Assembly (NCBI GenBank): GCA_024449915.1
Contig: JAMZAV010000638.1
Span: 247,456 to 311,455, forward strand
Source: Sweltsa coloradensis
Lineage: Eukaryota > Arthropoda > Insecta > Plecoptera > Chloroperlidae
DNA: 64,000 nt
Direction of reading: 5' to 3'
Part shown: positions 42,101 through 57,100 of the stretch, piece after piece
Layout of the letters: every line of letters begins with the position of its first letter
How positions within the stretch are numbered: position 1 is the first letter of the stretch
The notes under the pieces: model-generated
The model's database searches: none
Told to the model about the DNA's origin: nothing
Seen by the model: only the letters and a program-made list of their open reading frames with translations
Position numbers and translations under genes: made by a program

Positions 42101-45100
42101 ATGGAATCTTCGCTTCGCTCGCTACGCTCGCTACGCTCATCCAAAATATATATTGTTTGCATATATAACCTATGAAATGATAGCTTGGTAACTTACATAC
42201 GACGTCGATGTTCCAGGTGGCTTCCAGATGGGCCCCCGTGATGTTGGGGTTCTCCGCCCTGCAAGTGATGGCCTTGGCGTTGTCCTCTGTAGAGGGGACG
42301 AAGGTCACTTCACTCACAGTCACATTCTCCCGGAACTCGTCCTGAAACAAGGATCAACCACACTAATGTTATACAGGCCAAGAGTATATTGCCAACCAAT
42401 GCGAAGTAAGCTGCACATAACATTGATGCGTTCAAGGGGACCTCAGGGCGGGCTTCCAGATGGGCCCCCGTGATGTTGGGATTCTCCGCCCTGCAAGTGA
42501 TGGCCTTGGCATTGTCCTCTATGGGGAGGACGAAGGTCACCTAACTCACAGTCACATTCTCCTGGAACTCGTATTGAAGCAAGGATTAATCACACTAATG
42601 TTATACAGGCCAACCAATGCGAGGTAAAGCTGCACATAACATTGATGCGTTGAGGCGACCTCAGGCGGACTAACGGATAGAATCTATATTGGGTCCGGAT
42701 CAAAAAATGAAAAAACAAAGTGTGTATACGGAATCTAAAAACCTTTGTGGGTATAGCCCATACCCACAAAGGCCATGCTGCCATGTGGTAGAAATACGAT
42801 GTAGATGGCTCTCGGCCTGATCAGTGCAGTGAACTAGTCGATTTTAATAATCATTGCGCTGATTTGTGCTTTTACCCAAATTCTGTAGGAATTAATCAAA
42901 ATGAAAAATAAATGTCTATTCCTTTCGATACTGAGGAGTGTCAATTCACAAAAACAACGATAATTATTACTATACGAATGCACAACATACAACATGCAAC
43001 ATAATATCTCTATGCTATCAAGAAAAAATATGAATTGTTTGGTGAATTTCCATCCGGTAAGTCAAGGCTCTGGCCAATGCATGAGTATACAAAGTTTGAA
43101 CTCATCTGTTGGTCTCAAAGCAGCCTTGATGCATGGTATAACGCTACCATTCGGTGAAGCAAAGGATCTAATTAGTGAAACCAATGGACAAGTGTTTGAA
43201 TTCCTTGCAAGAAATCTATATTCTTTATTTACTTAAAATAAATCATATTTTTGCCTTCAATTACAACATTACATAAATATACACGCAAATCAACAAGCAC
43301 GACTAAAACAGTTGTGATTTTGCAAGTTGAAACTGGATTTTGCTGACGCTGATAAGTGATACACAGGAACTCTAATCGAACTACTGGCATCGTGATTCTC
43401 TCTTTAGCTGACAGAATAACCTCACGACTAACACATACCAGCTTCCGGGATTTTCCCAATTATCAAGCGATTACTGAAATGAGTTGTCAACCTACTTCTT
43501 GTAAATTACCACCTACAAAGTAAACCTGAGGATATACTAATTGCACCTCTATTAGATTTTCTATAACAATTCGAATTTAATTTCCTAAACATAGATGGCT
43601 GCATTCACAGTGGCCACCGTCGTAAATCGAAGCTACATAATTTGTTAAATAAACTAGCCGATAGTATGGAAGATTAGTCTTAAAGAAAACAAATTGGTGC
43701 TAAAAGTAACTGTACGATATGTGATGTTTTGCAACTGTATTCTACAAGAAAACACAACGACACTACATGACCCACATTCTGTTCTGTGGAAGCTCTTTTA
43801 CAAATGATTTCATTAAGATTGTAAACAATTAGGTTACAACGGGTACAGCAATGATTTATTTTAACTGCTACACGCGTCATAAGTGTTATGTTTGTGTAAA
43901 GGTGGACCATCGTGTTCAATATTACACAAGTCATGACATGCATAATAAACATGGACATAGATTGACATCAAACAAGATTCTATAAGATTATCAAAATTAT
44001 ATTTCGGATTTTTTAGATTTGGTATGAAACTTGTAATTTGCGCTACCTTGTAATTGTTACAACAACTTAGTTGGATGGACTTTGCACAACATTTTTGATA
44101 ACGTTTATTTTTTAAATCAAATAAAAAAATTAAGCAGTCTTGTCATTCATCTAGCTTTCATGACATAATTTGTTCAAATTAAATGTCATTGTTTGTACAT
44201 ACTCACAGTTCCAAAAACATAATAGATATAAACATATTTAGATATCAATCTTTAGAACAAGTTTGAAACTTACATATTGAAGAACATATTTCCCCTGTCT
44301 CAATATTGTGTTAAGGGTTTATATCGTCAGTTTTCGAATAGAATTTCGGTTAAAAAGTTTTATGGTGATTTAAAAATATTGCAGGTTTTGGCTCGGTGAA
44401 TACATTTGTAGACATACAGTTCTGATGACAGATGACGAGCGGTGGGAATTTGTACGAGCACCGAAGCGAAATGGCAAAGTTTTCTGCGAAGAAAACTTCT
44501 GTGTGAAATTCAATAAGGATCATTCCTTCATCTAATTTTACCGTAGCATGTTACTTACATGATCTGATTATAATGGACAGGTGGTATAACAAAACTTATA
44601 TTGTATTTTCATAGATTGTTCTCTCTTGTTCTGGGCTAATAACTGCTCTGAACAACAACACGTGATACCGTCATGACGTTAAATGGATCCCATTTGACTT
44701 TTTCGTTGCGACTTAGAATCGTGGGTAGTAAGTAAATCTTGATAATTTGAACAAAACAGTTTTATAGCCAATGATTGATATAATTGTTTGAAATAAACAA
44801 ATACTTTTATATCATTGAACAGTGAAAATAATATAAACGAAAGTATTTGTTTTTACTCTTTCTCAATTAATAATAAAGTTTTGTTTTCTAATTCCAGCGT
44901 GGTACGAAACTACTCCTACATAAATAACATACCCTTCATTGTATGTTTCACAATATACCATTATGTAGTATAATAAGCGTAAATCTGACTTAAAATTGGC
45001 ATGACAACCGATTACAAAACTGCACGACTATACGATAACACTGTTTGAACACAGTACAATAAACAACGAATAAGCATACACAATGAATGAGTGTGTGTTC

Positions 45101-48100
45101 TGGTTTAAATGCTATAGTCTTTGAAATGTGCTTCTTTTAATTCCTCCAAAGCTAGCTTACCACACAACATGGCTAAACTCTAAAGGCAATAACTATCAAC
45201 AAAGTCCTGCAACCATACACAAAACAAAGATTAAATTGGAAAATGTTTTAAATAACGTACATACTTTTTAAATATTCCCAAAAGGTTTCCCAGAAAAGTG
45301 CTCTCTCGCTGCTTCCACTAAAGGCAGCTTTTTCGTGTTGTGTTCAGTATGAGTAAATGTGGTTAGCTGAGACAATGGATCAAAGTGCTTTGGCGAGGAA
45401 CGAGGTTTCGAAGACACTTTCGTGTTCTCGAACACTTTTTCAGAAGAGATTTCATTTGCCAAAGCACTAGCTGATAAGTGAAGTTTTTAAGTTCTTATAA
45501 ACTGTCACGTGACATTTTAAAAGTTTATTTTTAAGTTTGCTCGTTTTATTTGATTATAGTCTCACAAAATATGTGTGGCAATTTGCTTTCAATGTTTATA
45601 TTTATAAATTCGGAAACTCATTTACTTATTGCTATTTAGCAATGATTATTAATCAAGACGAATGGAGTAAAATATATAATACTGAATTCAATAAAGAAAG
45701 CAGAAATGTGTGACAATATGCATTTAATGCAAGGTTTCGCCTTAAAACAATTACAAAAAATATTTCAGACTTTTGGTGGAGGTGCCGGGTTTGTGTTTCT
45801 TCTAATTATAATATTATGAATATCATATAGAAATAATTGTGACAATATGCCTTTAAAGCAGGGTTTCGCCTTGAAACGATTACAAAATATAATTTTTCCG
45901 ACCTTGGTTGAGGTGCGGGTTTCGATGTTTCTACTCATTAAGCGAGCGAAGCGAGCGTTTCCATTTGACTCTGCCGGAAAAATTTGTCACTCGTTTTGTT
46001 TTTTTTTTTGTTTGTTTTTTTTTTTTTTTTTTGTTTGTATGTCTCGCCATAACGTTCGAACGGAGGCTCGGATCGAGTTGAAATTTTCACCATCCGCAAG
46101 CTTTGTTCTCGATTGAATGCCATTAGTTTTGTGGCAAAATCGTTCAAAAAGTTAAAAAGTTACATTAAAGTTAATCGAAAGTTTTTTTTTCAAACTAACC
46201 GGCGACAAAATCTGAGATAGCCAAATCATTTAGAATGTCCGTCCGGTCACGAATATGTTAATTTTAGTTTGATCCGATAAGTAGTGTAGATGGAAATTAC
46301 ATTATAACAAAAGTAACGTTGCCATAACAACGAAAAGACGCGCGAAGTTTCTAATGCACTGCCACCTAGAAGTAATCAAAATACTTTCGAGGAAGCTGTC
46401 ACCAAAGAGTTTAAATATTTTTCCCAATGAGTCAAGGTCCTCTAGATGGCGGTGGATTTTATCCACAAAGTAAAGATTTACATACGGGTTTACCCAAATA
46501 CCTTGGCAATAATAAATAATATCGGAAACATGGCCCTGTGGACAGCGAACGTCGCAAATTTTAAAATTTAAAAAAATGTGCATTGTGGGTCTAGCTATAG
46601 CACGTGCTCGCTTATCAACGCGTCCAACTGAGCGTTTCCTAGTTATAATATTATGAATATCATATAGAAATATCTGTGAAAATATGCCTTTAAAGCAGGG
46701 TTTCGCCTTGAAACGATTACAAAATATAATTTTTCAAACTTTTGGTGGAGGTGCCGGGTTTGTGTTTCTACTAATTATTAAGCGAGCGAAGCGAGCGTTT
46801 CCATTTGACTCTGCCGGAAAAATTAGTCACTGGTTTTGTTTGTTTGTTTTTTTTTTGTTTGTTTGTTTGTTTGTTTTTTTGTTTTTTTGTTTTTTTGTTT
46901 GTATGTCTCGCCATAACGTTCGAACGGAGGCTCGGATCGAGTTGAAATTTTGACCATCCGCAAGCTTCGTTCTCGATTGAATGCCATTAGTTTTGTGGCA
47001 AAATCGTTCAAAAAGTTAAAAAGTTACATTAAAGTTAATCGAAAGTTTTTTTTTAAAACTCAACGGCGACAAAATCTGAGATAGCCAAATCATTTAGAAT
47101 GTCCGTCCGGTCACGAATATGTTATTTTTATTTTGATCCGATAAGTAGTGTAGATGGAAATTACATTATAACAAAGTCCCGTTACCATGGCAACGGAAAT
47201 TCGCACAGCTTTTTTGGCTCATGATAGCGGTCAAACGGAGGCTCGGATCGAGTTGAAATTTTGACCATCCGCAAGTTTCGTTCCCGATTGAATGCCATTA
47301 GTTTTGTGGCAAAATCGTTCAAAAAGTTAAAAAGTTACATTAAAGTTAATCGAAAGTTTTTTTTTCAAACTCAACGGCGACAAAATCTGAGATAGCCAAA
47401 TCATTTAGAATGTCCGTCCGGTCACGAATATGTTAATTTTATTTTGATTCGATAAGTAGTGTAGATTGAAATTACATTATAACAAAAGTAACGTTGCCAT
47501 GGCAACGAAAAGACGCGCGAAGTTTTTAATGCACAGCCACCTAGAAGTAATCAAAAATACTTTCGAGGAAGCAGTCTATTATTTGTCAACAAAGAGTTTA
47601 AATAACTGTTTTCCCAAGGAGTCAATGTCCTCTAGATGGCGGTGGATTTTAAAGTAAAGATTTACACACGGGTTTATCCAAATACCTTGGCAATAATAAA
47701 TAATACTGGAAACGCGAACGTCGTAAATTTTAAAATTTAAAAAATGTGCAATGTGGGTCTAGCTATAGCACGTGCTCGCTTATCAACGCGTCCAACTGAG
47801 CGTTTTCCTAGTAATATTATGAATATCATATAGAAATAATTGTGACAATATGCCTTTAAAGCAGGGTTTCGCCTTGAAACGATTACAAAATATAATTTTT
47901 CCTACTTTGGTGGAGGTGCCGGGTTTCGGTGTTTCTACTCATTATAATATTATGAATATAATACAGAAATAATTTAAAAATTATTAAAATTAACAATTCA
48001 AATTTAGTTGTCCTCCTTTGTAAATCTGTTTTTAACTGAATAGGATAGACGTTAAATAAATAAGTAAATAAATAAATTAATTAATTAAATAAAAAAATTC

Positions 48101-51100
48101 TTGCTACTTACTCAGATTTCAAATGAAATCAACAAAACGAAGAGAGGCTATAATGACGTCCGAAGAAAACAGCGTGGCTTATTATTTTAAACGAGTTATT
48201 TGTTGTTTACGAGAAAATAATCTCAAAATTTACGGAACAGTTATAGTGCAGCATTTGGGATAGTCTTTCACCACCGTGTATGAGATAAATCATCATAAAT
48301 CATAAATCGATATTGTTAAAAAAAAACATAAGGTCAGATTTCGCGCCCTAAAAACTGCACAGATCTAAGATTTTAGATGTTGAATTTTTCCTGAAAATTT
48401 AATTTAGATTCAGTAGCCTTGTACTTAGCAGAGATAGAAGAAACGTTTTAAAAATAAAATTCAAACGATTAGGCCTATAGAAGTTCTATTTTAATGAGAA
48501 ATAATTTTTAAACCAATTTTATTTTTGACAATAGATCTAATTAAAAACATTTTGAAATTTTCAATTAAAAAAAAATAATATTGGAGTTTCCGTTTGGCCG
48601 GTACCAAACAAAACCACATACGTAAAAAACAAAGGTATATAATGCGTTATTTTGTTTCTCTGTGTTGTCAAATTGAGATTTCGTCCAATAACTTCGTTTA
48701 CTTTTCGCGTTTAATAATTAAAACTCAATGATAATTTTTCAACATTCCTGATGTTGATGGGTATACACCAGAATGCATTCGAAGTACACTCCAAATTGTA
48801 AACCCTAGTTCGTTAGTCTGTATATCATCCAGCATCGTACTTACTAATAGGGATATATAGTCCACCTGTCTAGCTCTATTTCATTGAGGGCACACAAGAG
48901 CTACTATCGACTGAATTAGAAAAGCACGATCATGTGTTACACATTATGTACTGTACAATCTAGAAATGTAACAAATCCAGCTCCAGATGGGAGCTGAACC
49001 TGGGTCTCTCGCCTCCCGAGTGGACACAATCACCACTAGATGGACAGGACCGTGAACGTTCGACCGGCACGCGGAAGACCCGGGTTCTATCCCAAGGCGG
49101 TGTTGCATTAGCAATTATTTTTATTTAACCGCATTCACGTGTTGAGTTTGTTTTTATTAGTTCATTCTAGAGTCAAATATTCACATTAAACAACAGCTGA
49201 TCCGTGTCGAAACGAATGCGTTCTTTCTTGGAACAAAGAATAAACTGATAGATAGCAAAGATCATCAAGTTTAACATTATTTTAATGGTGTTGCATAACG
49301 ACATAATGACAGAACGAAATTGTCTAAATGTTGAAACTGTATTACTTTCACACGAAAATACCATTAAAAAAAATAAAATATATGCAATAACTTTTCTATT
49401 TTTAGTTAATTACCTCGTATATATTATGATTTAACTGAATTTTATTAACGACGTTTATCTAGTATTTTACATAGATCTATGAAACAAACAAAGTAGCTAG
49501 CCCATAAAGTGAGGGACAGCGTTTCTTCTTAAAAGTGTGTCCTCCATCAGTAAGCTACGTTAGAGTCCTACTTCTTTTCACGGAACTTTCCTGGAATACT
49601 GGAGGAGGTTCTTGTCCTGTAGGTGGTGAGTCACTGTCTATAGTTTCCCATATCGAAATACTTTTCCACCATAATTTAGATGAATGAATAAATAAATAAA
49701 GGAATACACTTTGGATTCGAATGTCATGCTTATTTCTAATTCTTGTGTTTACCAGAGCAAAAAGGCGCATAAGTTGTTTCAATACATTCTCGATGAGAGA
49801 GCTGATTAAAATAACTGATAAAAACTATAATTTGATGATTATTTAAAAAAATATGAGAAATAATTTTTCGATTACGCTCAAATTTCACACGAATATAATA
49901 ATTTATAAAATGTAAGGTTCTATGAAAAAATCATTACAATCGGACAAAGCATGTAGATGTTACAAGCCAAAGAAATTTAAAAAATCGAAAAAAAAATCGG
50001 AAAATTGCTATTATCACGAGAAATAATTTTTCGATTGCGCTCAAATTTCACACGAATACATAAATTTATAAAATTAAGGTTCTGTGAAAAAAAATCATTA
50101 CAATCGGACAAGGCATGTAGGTGTTATAAGTCAAAGAAATTTTAAAAAAATCGAAAAAAATCGTAAAATTGCAATTTTCATAAGAAATAATTTTTTGATT
50201 GCGCTCAAAAACGTGGCAGTTCTAAGTTCAGAGATTTCGAAGGCCTCCACAAAATTTTATCGCAATCGGAGTATTGGTTTAGCCGGAATCGTGTTAACAG
50301 ACAGACAAAAATACAAGAAAAAAAACAAAAAAAAACAAAAAAAACAAAAACATTCCGGATTTTTTTCTCCAGTGTAATGAAATGGAATCTTCCCTTCGCT
50401 CATCCAACTAGTTTTCAGCAGCCACTGAGGTTATTTAGATGGTAAATATTAAAATATACATTTTCGTTCAAAATGGCTCCTGTAAGCGTAAATTTAACAC
50501 AACTTCACAAATATGAAGTAAGCTCATTAACTGTATTATCGGACACAATATAAAAGTAATGAAATTGAGTTGGTAATTCAGTACAAGTTATTTTAATTTC
50601 GGAGCATTATATCTAATTGACTTCGTTCTGAATGTGATTGGCATTCTGTAATTATCAACATCGCTGGATTAAAATAATCGAGTACATTTAAAATTCCAAT
50701 CGTTTAATTAGTGTAAAATATTAAAATAGGTAATTAATTTCATAAATGAATTAACACTTTAGCAGTTCTGTCAATTTCATCAAAGTTGTCAAAGAAGCAA
50801 TAAAAATTAATAAATCATTTTCTAATTTGTGTTTATGATACCTCGAGGTTAAATTCAATATTATGGTTCTGGTTCATGTGTCAGTAACACTTTGATCGCC
50901 ACATGCATTTGTTGCAGAACCAAGAGTTGGCATATTTAACATAAAAATCATAAATATATACTCTAGGTGCCCGTTAGGGCGCCGCAGCCAAGCCGCGGTG
51001 CTCTACACACTCTGGCACCTTATACAGCAAGCAGAGTTGGGGTGATTTCGAGGTGTTACCCAGCCGTCATGAAACGTGATGTGAACTTGAAAACTATCAA

Positions 51101-54100
51101 AATCAAGGGAATTTAGGTACCCGACAACACATGCCAAATTTGGTTGGGGTACGAGCATTCCTTCTTGGTGAAAATATGGCTTGAATCATGCTCATAATCA
51201 CTTTAAGGATGTTATAGTTACAACTGGCTACTACTACTACTACTCTACTCCTACTACTACCTAATTCGTCAGTTTCAATTGGCCAGCGATTTCGACCAAA
51301 CGAGTGGGGCTACAACGTTCATATTTTACATGTACATTAAGGTATTAGTGATGTAATTCCTTTTGAAAGAAAAAGTTAAAACAAATTGCTGGAAGGCTTC
51401 CAAATAAAGGTTTTAAAATAAACTTTATACAGACATACAATCAACAAGTAACGTGGCCTTCTATCCTAGCGGCGAGAAAAAAATCATTGAAATAAATAAA
51501 TAACAAGTAACTATAGTTACTTGACAATAATCGCCTACATTGTTTACAAAAAGCAAATCTTTGGACCACTATATTTTTTCATTCTATTGTTAATTGGTAA
51601 TACCATAGGAATTAAATCGACTTTGACAAAATTATTATATTTTAACAAATAATTTTGCAATGGAACTTGAAAAAGTAATGAGATCCCACACATAACAAAA
51701 ACTAGAAAAAATACAGCCAAACCTTACACACTCAAAAGAAAATATGAGATCTAAAAAAAGGGCCAAGCTCATTCTATCCTTCCACATTTGCGCATTCTTA
51801 ATTCATAAACGTACAGTGTCCCGTAACAACATCCTTGAAAAGTTTGGCAAAATAGAATTTGCATGACCATTAAGTTAAAATTAATTAGAAAAAAAGAATT
51901 TTGATGAACTATTACGTTTAAATTAATAGTTGCAAATTCTATTTTGCCAAGCTTTTCAAGGATGTTGTTACGGGACACTGTACGTTTATGAATTAAGAAT
52001 GCGCAAATGTGGAAGGGTAGATGAGCTTGGCCCTTTTTTTAGATCTCATTTCTTTTGAGTGTGTAAGGTTTGGCTGTATTTTTTACAAATTTTTTGTTAT
52101 GTGTGGGTATATTCTTCAGTGAAATCTCACTACTACATGGTTCTAGAAGCATAAAAGATTTTTGGCAAACAGTGAACAATTTGAACTTTTATTAGTGTTT
52201 TAATGTGAAAATTATAATTCGTTGCTAAAAGATTACTGAAATACAACCAAAACATAATATTTGAAACCATTTTTAATTGTTTATATAATACATAGTAATG
52301 AAAATGTTTGAGGTGTAATATTCGTGGTGATGACCGAATATGGATGGGAAAGGGTTAATTTTGAGATCATATGAAGATACGCCTTTTAAATAGGATAAAT
52401 TTGTTTAGCAGTACAGTCCAATATTATTATAATTCATATAAATATAGAATAAAAATAGAATATCAGTGCGATAAACAAGGTAAAAAACAGTCATTTTTAC
52501 ACAGGTCGGTTTCAACTAAAGCAATTTGGAATTAAATATGATTCTTTAAAGAATAGGACACTATGTTTCGGCTGCAGAGTATTTTTACACAGATATATTA
52601 AGTAACGCCATTTAACCTACGCCTGGATACGCAGTACGAAATAACTCCTTGTATATAAATATGATCAAAGTTCAAACTCATAAAATTTACAACTTGACAT
52701 TGGCATGTTACTGTCTAACTTGTACCACTTAGTGCGGTGCTCTTTTAAAATGACTAAAACTTGGTTAAATAATAATTCAATTTTAAAGATTAATTTCTCG
52801 AAAGATGATTGTAACAATGATAATCTGAATGTTATATAATTATATTTTTATATTTTCACAAAAAATGAAGAAAAACACATTTCCATATGACTATTATAAT
52901 CTATTACACTTATTGAGCATAAAATAGTGAATATGAACTGTTTCGGTTTATGAAAAAACATAAATACTTTGTAAAGAGCACATACGTATTCATAATTACA
53001 GCACAACTTGAAACAAATGTGCACTAGAACGCAATTCAACTTAAGTAAAACATACAATATTTAGATATTTTCTTCTGTTTACTCCCCAAGGGCAGGTTAT
53101 AAATCCTGCCTGCTACTCTCGTACCTCCACACACGCGTGCGTTGTTCAAGCCCACTTATATCCCACCGCTGCCACCACTTGACTCACGCCGCCCTCACGA
53201 GCCCGGTTTCCGATGTAATTTAATTAATGCATTCTTCATTTCATCAACGTTTCTCCCATGTTGTGGCTATCAGATATTCTGTTTCGCCCTAATTAACAGC
53301 ATTGCGGTTTATGGCTACATACGTTGCTATGGCGTACGGTTTTTAACCAATATTTCGAATTCATACATAATTTAACATTCCTACTATATTAAAGCTTTTA
53401 AAACAAGCCGTTAGAAATGTTGAGGTGTTGGGATATTTCGGCAATCTAAAAAGGAGTTAATATACTCGTGTCATGTGTCCGGACATAGATTAATTGGAGG
53501 GAGAAGATTAATTTTACTAGGAAAACGCTAAAGTCCACCCGCGTTGATGGATGAGGTTTTAAAGTTTTGAGTTTGCGTGGGATATCTTTACTTATGCAAG
53601 TGCTTTGTTTTGTTGCCTACGCATTGTAGGTGATTGTTGTCAAGTTTCTATTGTTTCTTGTCAATTGGTATTATTTACCGTAAAAAACTTATATTAAAAG
53701 CTTTATTTCTATGGATTCTGGCTAACTTTTTCAACTTTTTCTTTCAAAAGGTACTACATCACCATAACCTTAATGTCCATGTATAATATGAACGTTGTAG
53801 CCCCACCCGTTTGGTCAGAATTGGCCCAAATGACACGAAAATATCGCACAAAAAATCGAAAAAAATCGTAAAAGTACGATATTCATGAGAAATATTTCTT
53901 CGATTGTACCCAAAAACGTGGCAAGTCTAAGTTCAGAGATTTCGAAGGTCCCCTCAAATTTTCATCAAGATCGCATATGCCGTTTGCCCGGTAGAGAGCG
54001 AACAAACAGACAAAAATACAAAAAAAAAAAAAAACACCCGAGCTAATTTTTTTGGGGGGGTCAGTGAAATTGAAGTCTTCGCTTCGCTCATCCAATAAAC

Positions 54101-57100
54101 GCGTCTCAAGGCAAGTAATTTTATTCCAATAGTGTTAAATTTACCATTTTCTTCGTAAAAATAACTTGAACTATACAGTGGTTACTCGAACAATACCTAT
54201 ACTAAAAAAAAATAATATTTTATACTTTTGTAATATTTTATTCTCATCAAAAACATTTAATTCTTGGACGTATCGTTTAAAACAGCATGTTAGAGCACAA
54301 TTAAATTTATAAGATTGTAGTAAAATTATTCATGTATAGGCATAATTTATAAGCGTATCGTTAATATATTTTGTTTAATTAATATTAAACTTACTGACAA
54401 ACAAATATCTCCTTTGCTATTGTGTTTTTTTGTAACGTCCATAAACATATTTTTGGATGAGCGTAGCGAGCGCAGTGAGCGGAGCGAAGATTCCATTTCA
54501 CTACACTGGAGAAAAAAATCCGGAATGTTTTTTTTTTTCTGTATTTTTTTCTGTTTGTTAACACGATTCCGGCTAAACCGATACTCCGATTGCGATGAAA
54601 TTTTATGGAGGTCTTCGAAATCTCTGAACTTAGAACTGCCACGTTTTTGAGCACAATCGGAAAATTATTTCTCATCAAAATCGCAATTTTACGATTTTTT
54701 TCGATTTTTTAAAAATTTCTTCGACTTATAACACCTACATGCTTTATTCGATTTTGATGATTTTTTCACAGAACCATAATTTTATGAATTAAGATATTCT
54801 TGTAAAATTTGAGCGCAATCGAAAAATTATTTCTTATAAAAATCGAAATTTTACGTGATTTTTCTTTTTTAAAACAATTCTTTGACTTTTTACACCAATA
54901 TGCTTTATCCGATTGTAAAGATTTTTTCACAGAACCTTAATCTTATGAATTAATATATTCTTGTGAAATTTGAGCACAATCGAATAACTATTTCTTATGA
55001 AAATCGAAATCTTACGATTTTTTTCTTTTTTAAAATTACGATTATTATTGAAGATAAAAGTTTTTTTTATTTAATTTATGTTAATTAAAAAAAAATCTTC
55101 AACTGAGCAATGATTTTTTCACAGAACAACAGAAAATCCATATAACACATGGTATCTCAATGCACCAATTACGCTCATCCAACAACGCGGCGGGACTTAA
55201 GTGTTTTCCTAGTTAAATTGTAGGCCTATGGTGTAATGCTCAATTTTCCGTGTATTGAATCCGCCTTTATTTCGCATTAATTTTTTTGTGAATATTCAAT
55301 AGTGCATTCTGGTAATTGCGGATGCGTTGCAGTATACTAGTTTATTTTGAATTAAATTGCTTTCCGAGTTAAGAGGAGATAACAGCGCCACCATGATACA
55401 GTAATTGAATCATTTCCACATGTAGTTAGTCCATGTAGGTTAAAGCACTGGAAATGTGAAGTATTGTGTGGTTGGTATCGATAGTCATGAATATCCGATG
55501 ATGTATTGAATACGGTATTAACTCGTGTAATAGGTTTCACATTAGCAAGGGTCAAGTGATCGCATTCTACAATTTTGTAGCAATTTATTCTGCCCACTAT
55601 AGCGTGGTTATCGACTATCGATGTAGGGCACTGTGCTTTCATACAGGACGCAAAACAATTAATTATGCAAGTTAGGGTAAATATTAACTCACAGTTAACG
55701 CATTTATGTCCTCAAATTGAATAATTTAAAACAAACAAGGTTATTAAATTTATGTAGTAATATAATAGACAAGGCAGGATTAAACAAATGTAAACAATTT
55801 GTAGTGAAGTAATGAAATTTAATTTAATGAAAGTACATCAACATGTGAATAAATTTGAATTGTAGTTGATTTAAAACAATGGAAACGTTGACAATGTACA
55901 GAAATTAATATGGGATACTATTTGACTTAAGCTCACTTTGACAACGATGAGAAATTAACATGGGATACTATTTGACATAAGCTCACTGCTCAATTGTCTA
56001 AACTTAAGGCGCTACTTATCTGGTTTTCGTTTGGACCCTACCTGTCTACTTATTTATTGGGATATTTTGTACCTTACGACAGGAGTCCACTACTTATGAA
56101 CGATTACCCAAATTTATTGGCGTTCAGTTATAGCTCTCATTCCAGCAGTTGATATTATAAAACTTGGCGTTGTTGTCAACCAAATATTATACACGTGTGT
56201 GCACTTAAATAATAAAACACTCTTCTTGTATAGAAAGTAGCAATGAAAACCTTTAGGGCTTTATAATCTAAAACAATGGAAACAAATTATAAAATAACTT
56301 CCAATGGAAAAGTCAACGGAGGTAAATTGTCGTATGTTTATGAATGAAACAGTAAAACAACTCATTATTAGACGAGTGAGCGCAGCGAACGTAGTCTTTC
56401 CTTACGCTATACTCGATCGGGCCTTGGCCGTGAGCATTGTCCAATGAATGTATGTATGTATGTCTGTCTGTCCGGGCTCATACGGCCGAACGGCCAAATA
56501 GATTGAGCTGAAATTTTAAACACACATCCGTGACCAGGTAACTGAGAACTGCTAACAAAATGAGCAATATCCATTGCGATTTAAGCTCACAAGAAATAAA
56601 AATTTGAAAAATTTAAATCTAGATTGCAAATGTTTAAAATACCCATTAGTTGGATGAGCGTAGCGAGCGTAGCGAGCGAAGCGAAGATTCCATTTCACTA
56701 CACTGGAGAAAAAAATCCGGATTTTTTTTTTTTTTTTTTCTGTATTTTTGTCTGTCTGTTAACACGATTCCGGCTAAACCGATACTCCGATTGCGATGAA
56801 ATTTTATGGAGGCCTTCGAAATCTCTGAACTAAGAACTGCCACGTTTTTGAGCGCAATCGAAAAATTATTTCTCATGAAAATCGCAATTTTACGATTTTT
56901 TTCGATTTTTAAAAACATTCTTCGACTTATAACTCCTACATGCTTTATCCGATTGTAATGATTTTTTCACACAACCTTAATTTTATGAATTGATATATTC
57001 GTGTGAAATTTGAGCGTAATCAAATAATTATTTCTTATGAAAATTTCAATATTACGATTTTTTCCTTTTTTAAAATTACGATTAATTTAAAAAAAGTTAA

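Larger units (their letters stand above)
37763..42196. other. Intron (4.4 kb) between Ig-domain exons
   Basis: Contains a GACGAC-rich repeat (38380-38640), a tRNA-like fragment (41227-41312) and a Helitron-like element abutting the exon side (41325-42144). The stretch 38640-41220 is AT-rich with no recognised gene. Confidence 0.7.
45711..47960. repeat. ~120 bp tandem repeat split by two transposon insertions
   Basis: Units contain GACAATATGCCTTTAAAGCAG, GGTTTCGCCTTGAAACGATTA, TGGTGGAGGTGCCGGGTTT and ATAATATTATGAATATCATA. Copies begin near 45711, 45836, 46672 and 47841. The second and third copies are interrupted by subfamily-B elements; the first and last keep the empty site. Confidence 0.85.

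Noticed and set aside
43000..43236. 80-codon open frame as a possible exon or small gene
   Set aside because: No recognisable domain, AT-rich composition, and no splice signals fitting the phase-0 intron it sits in.
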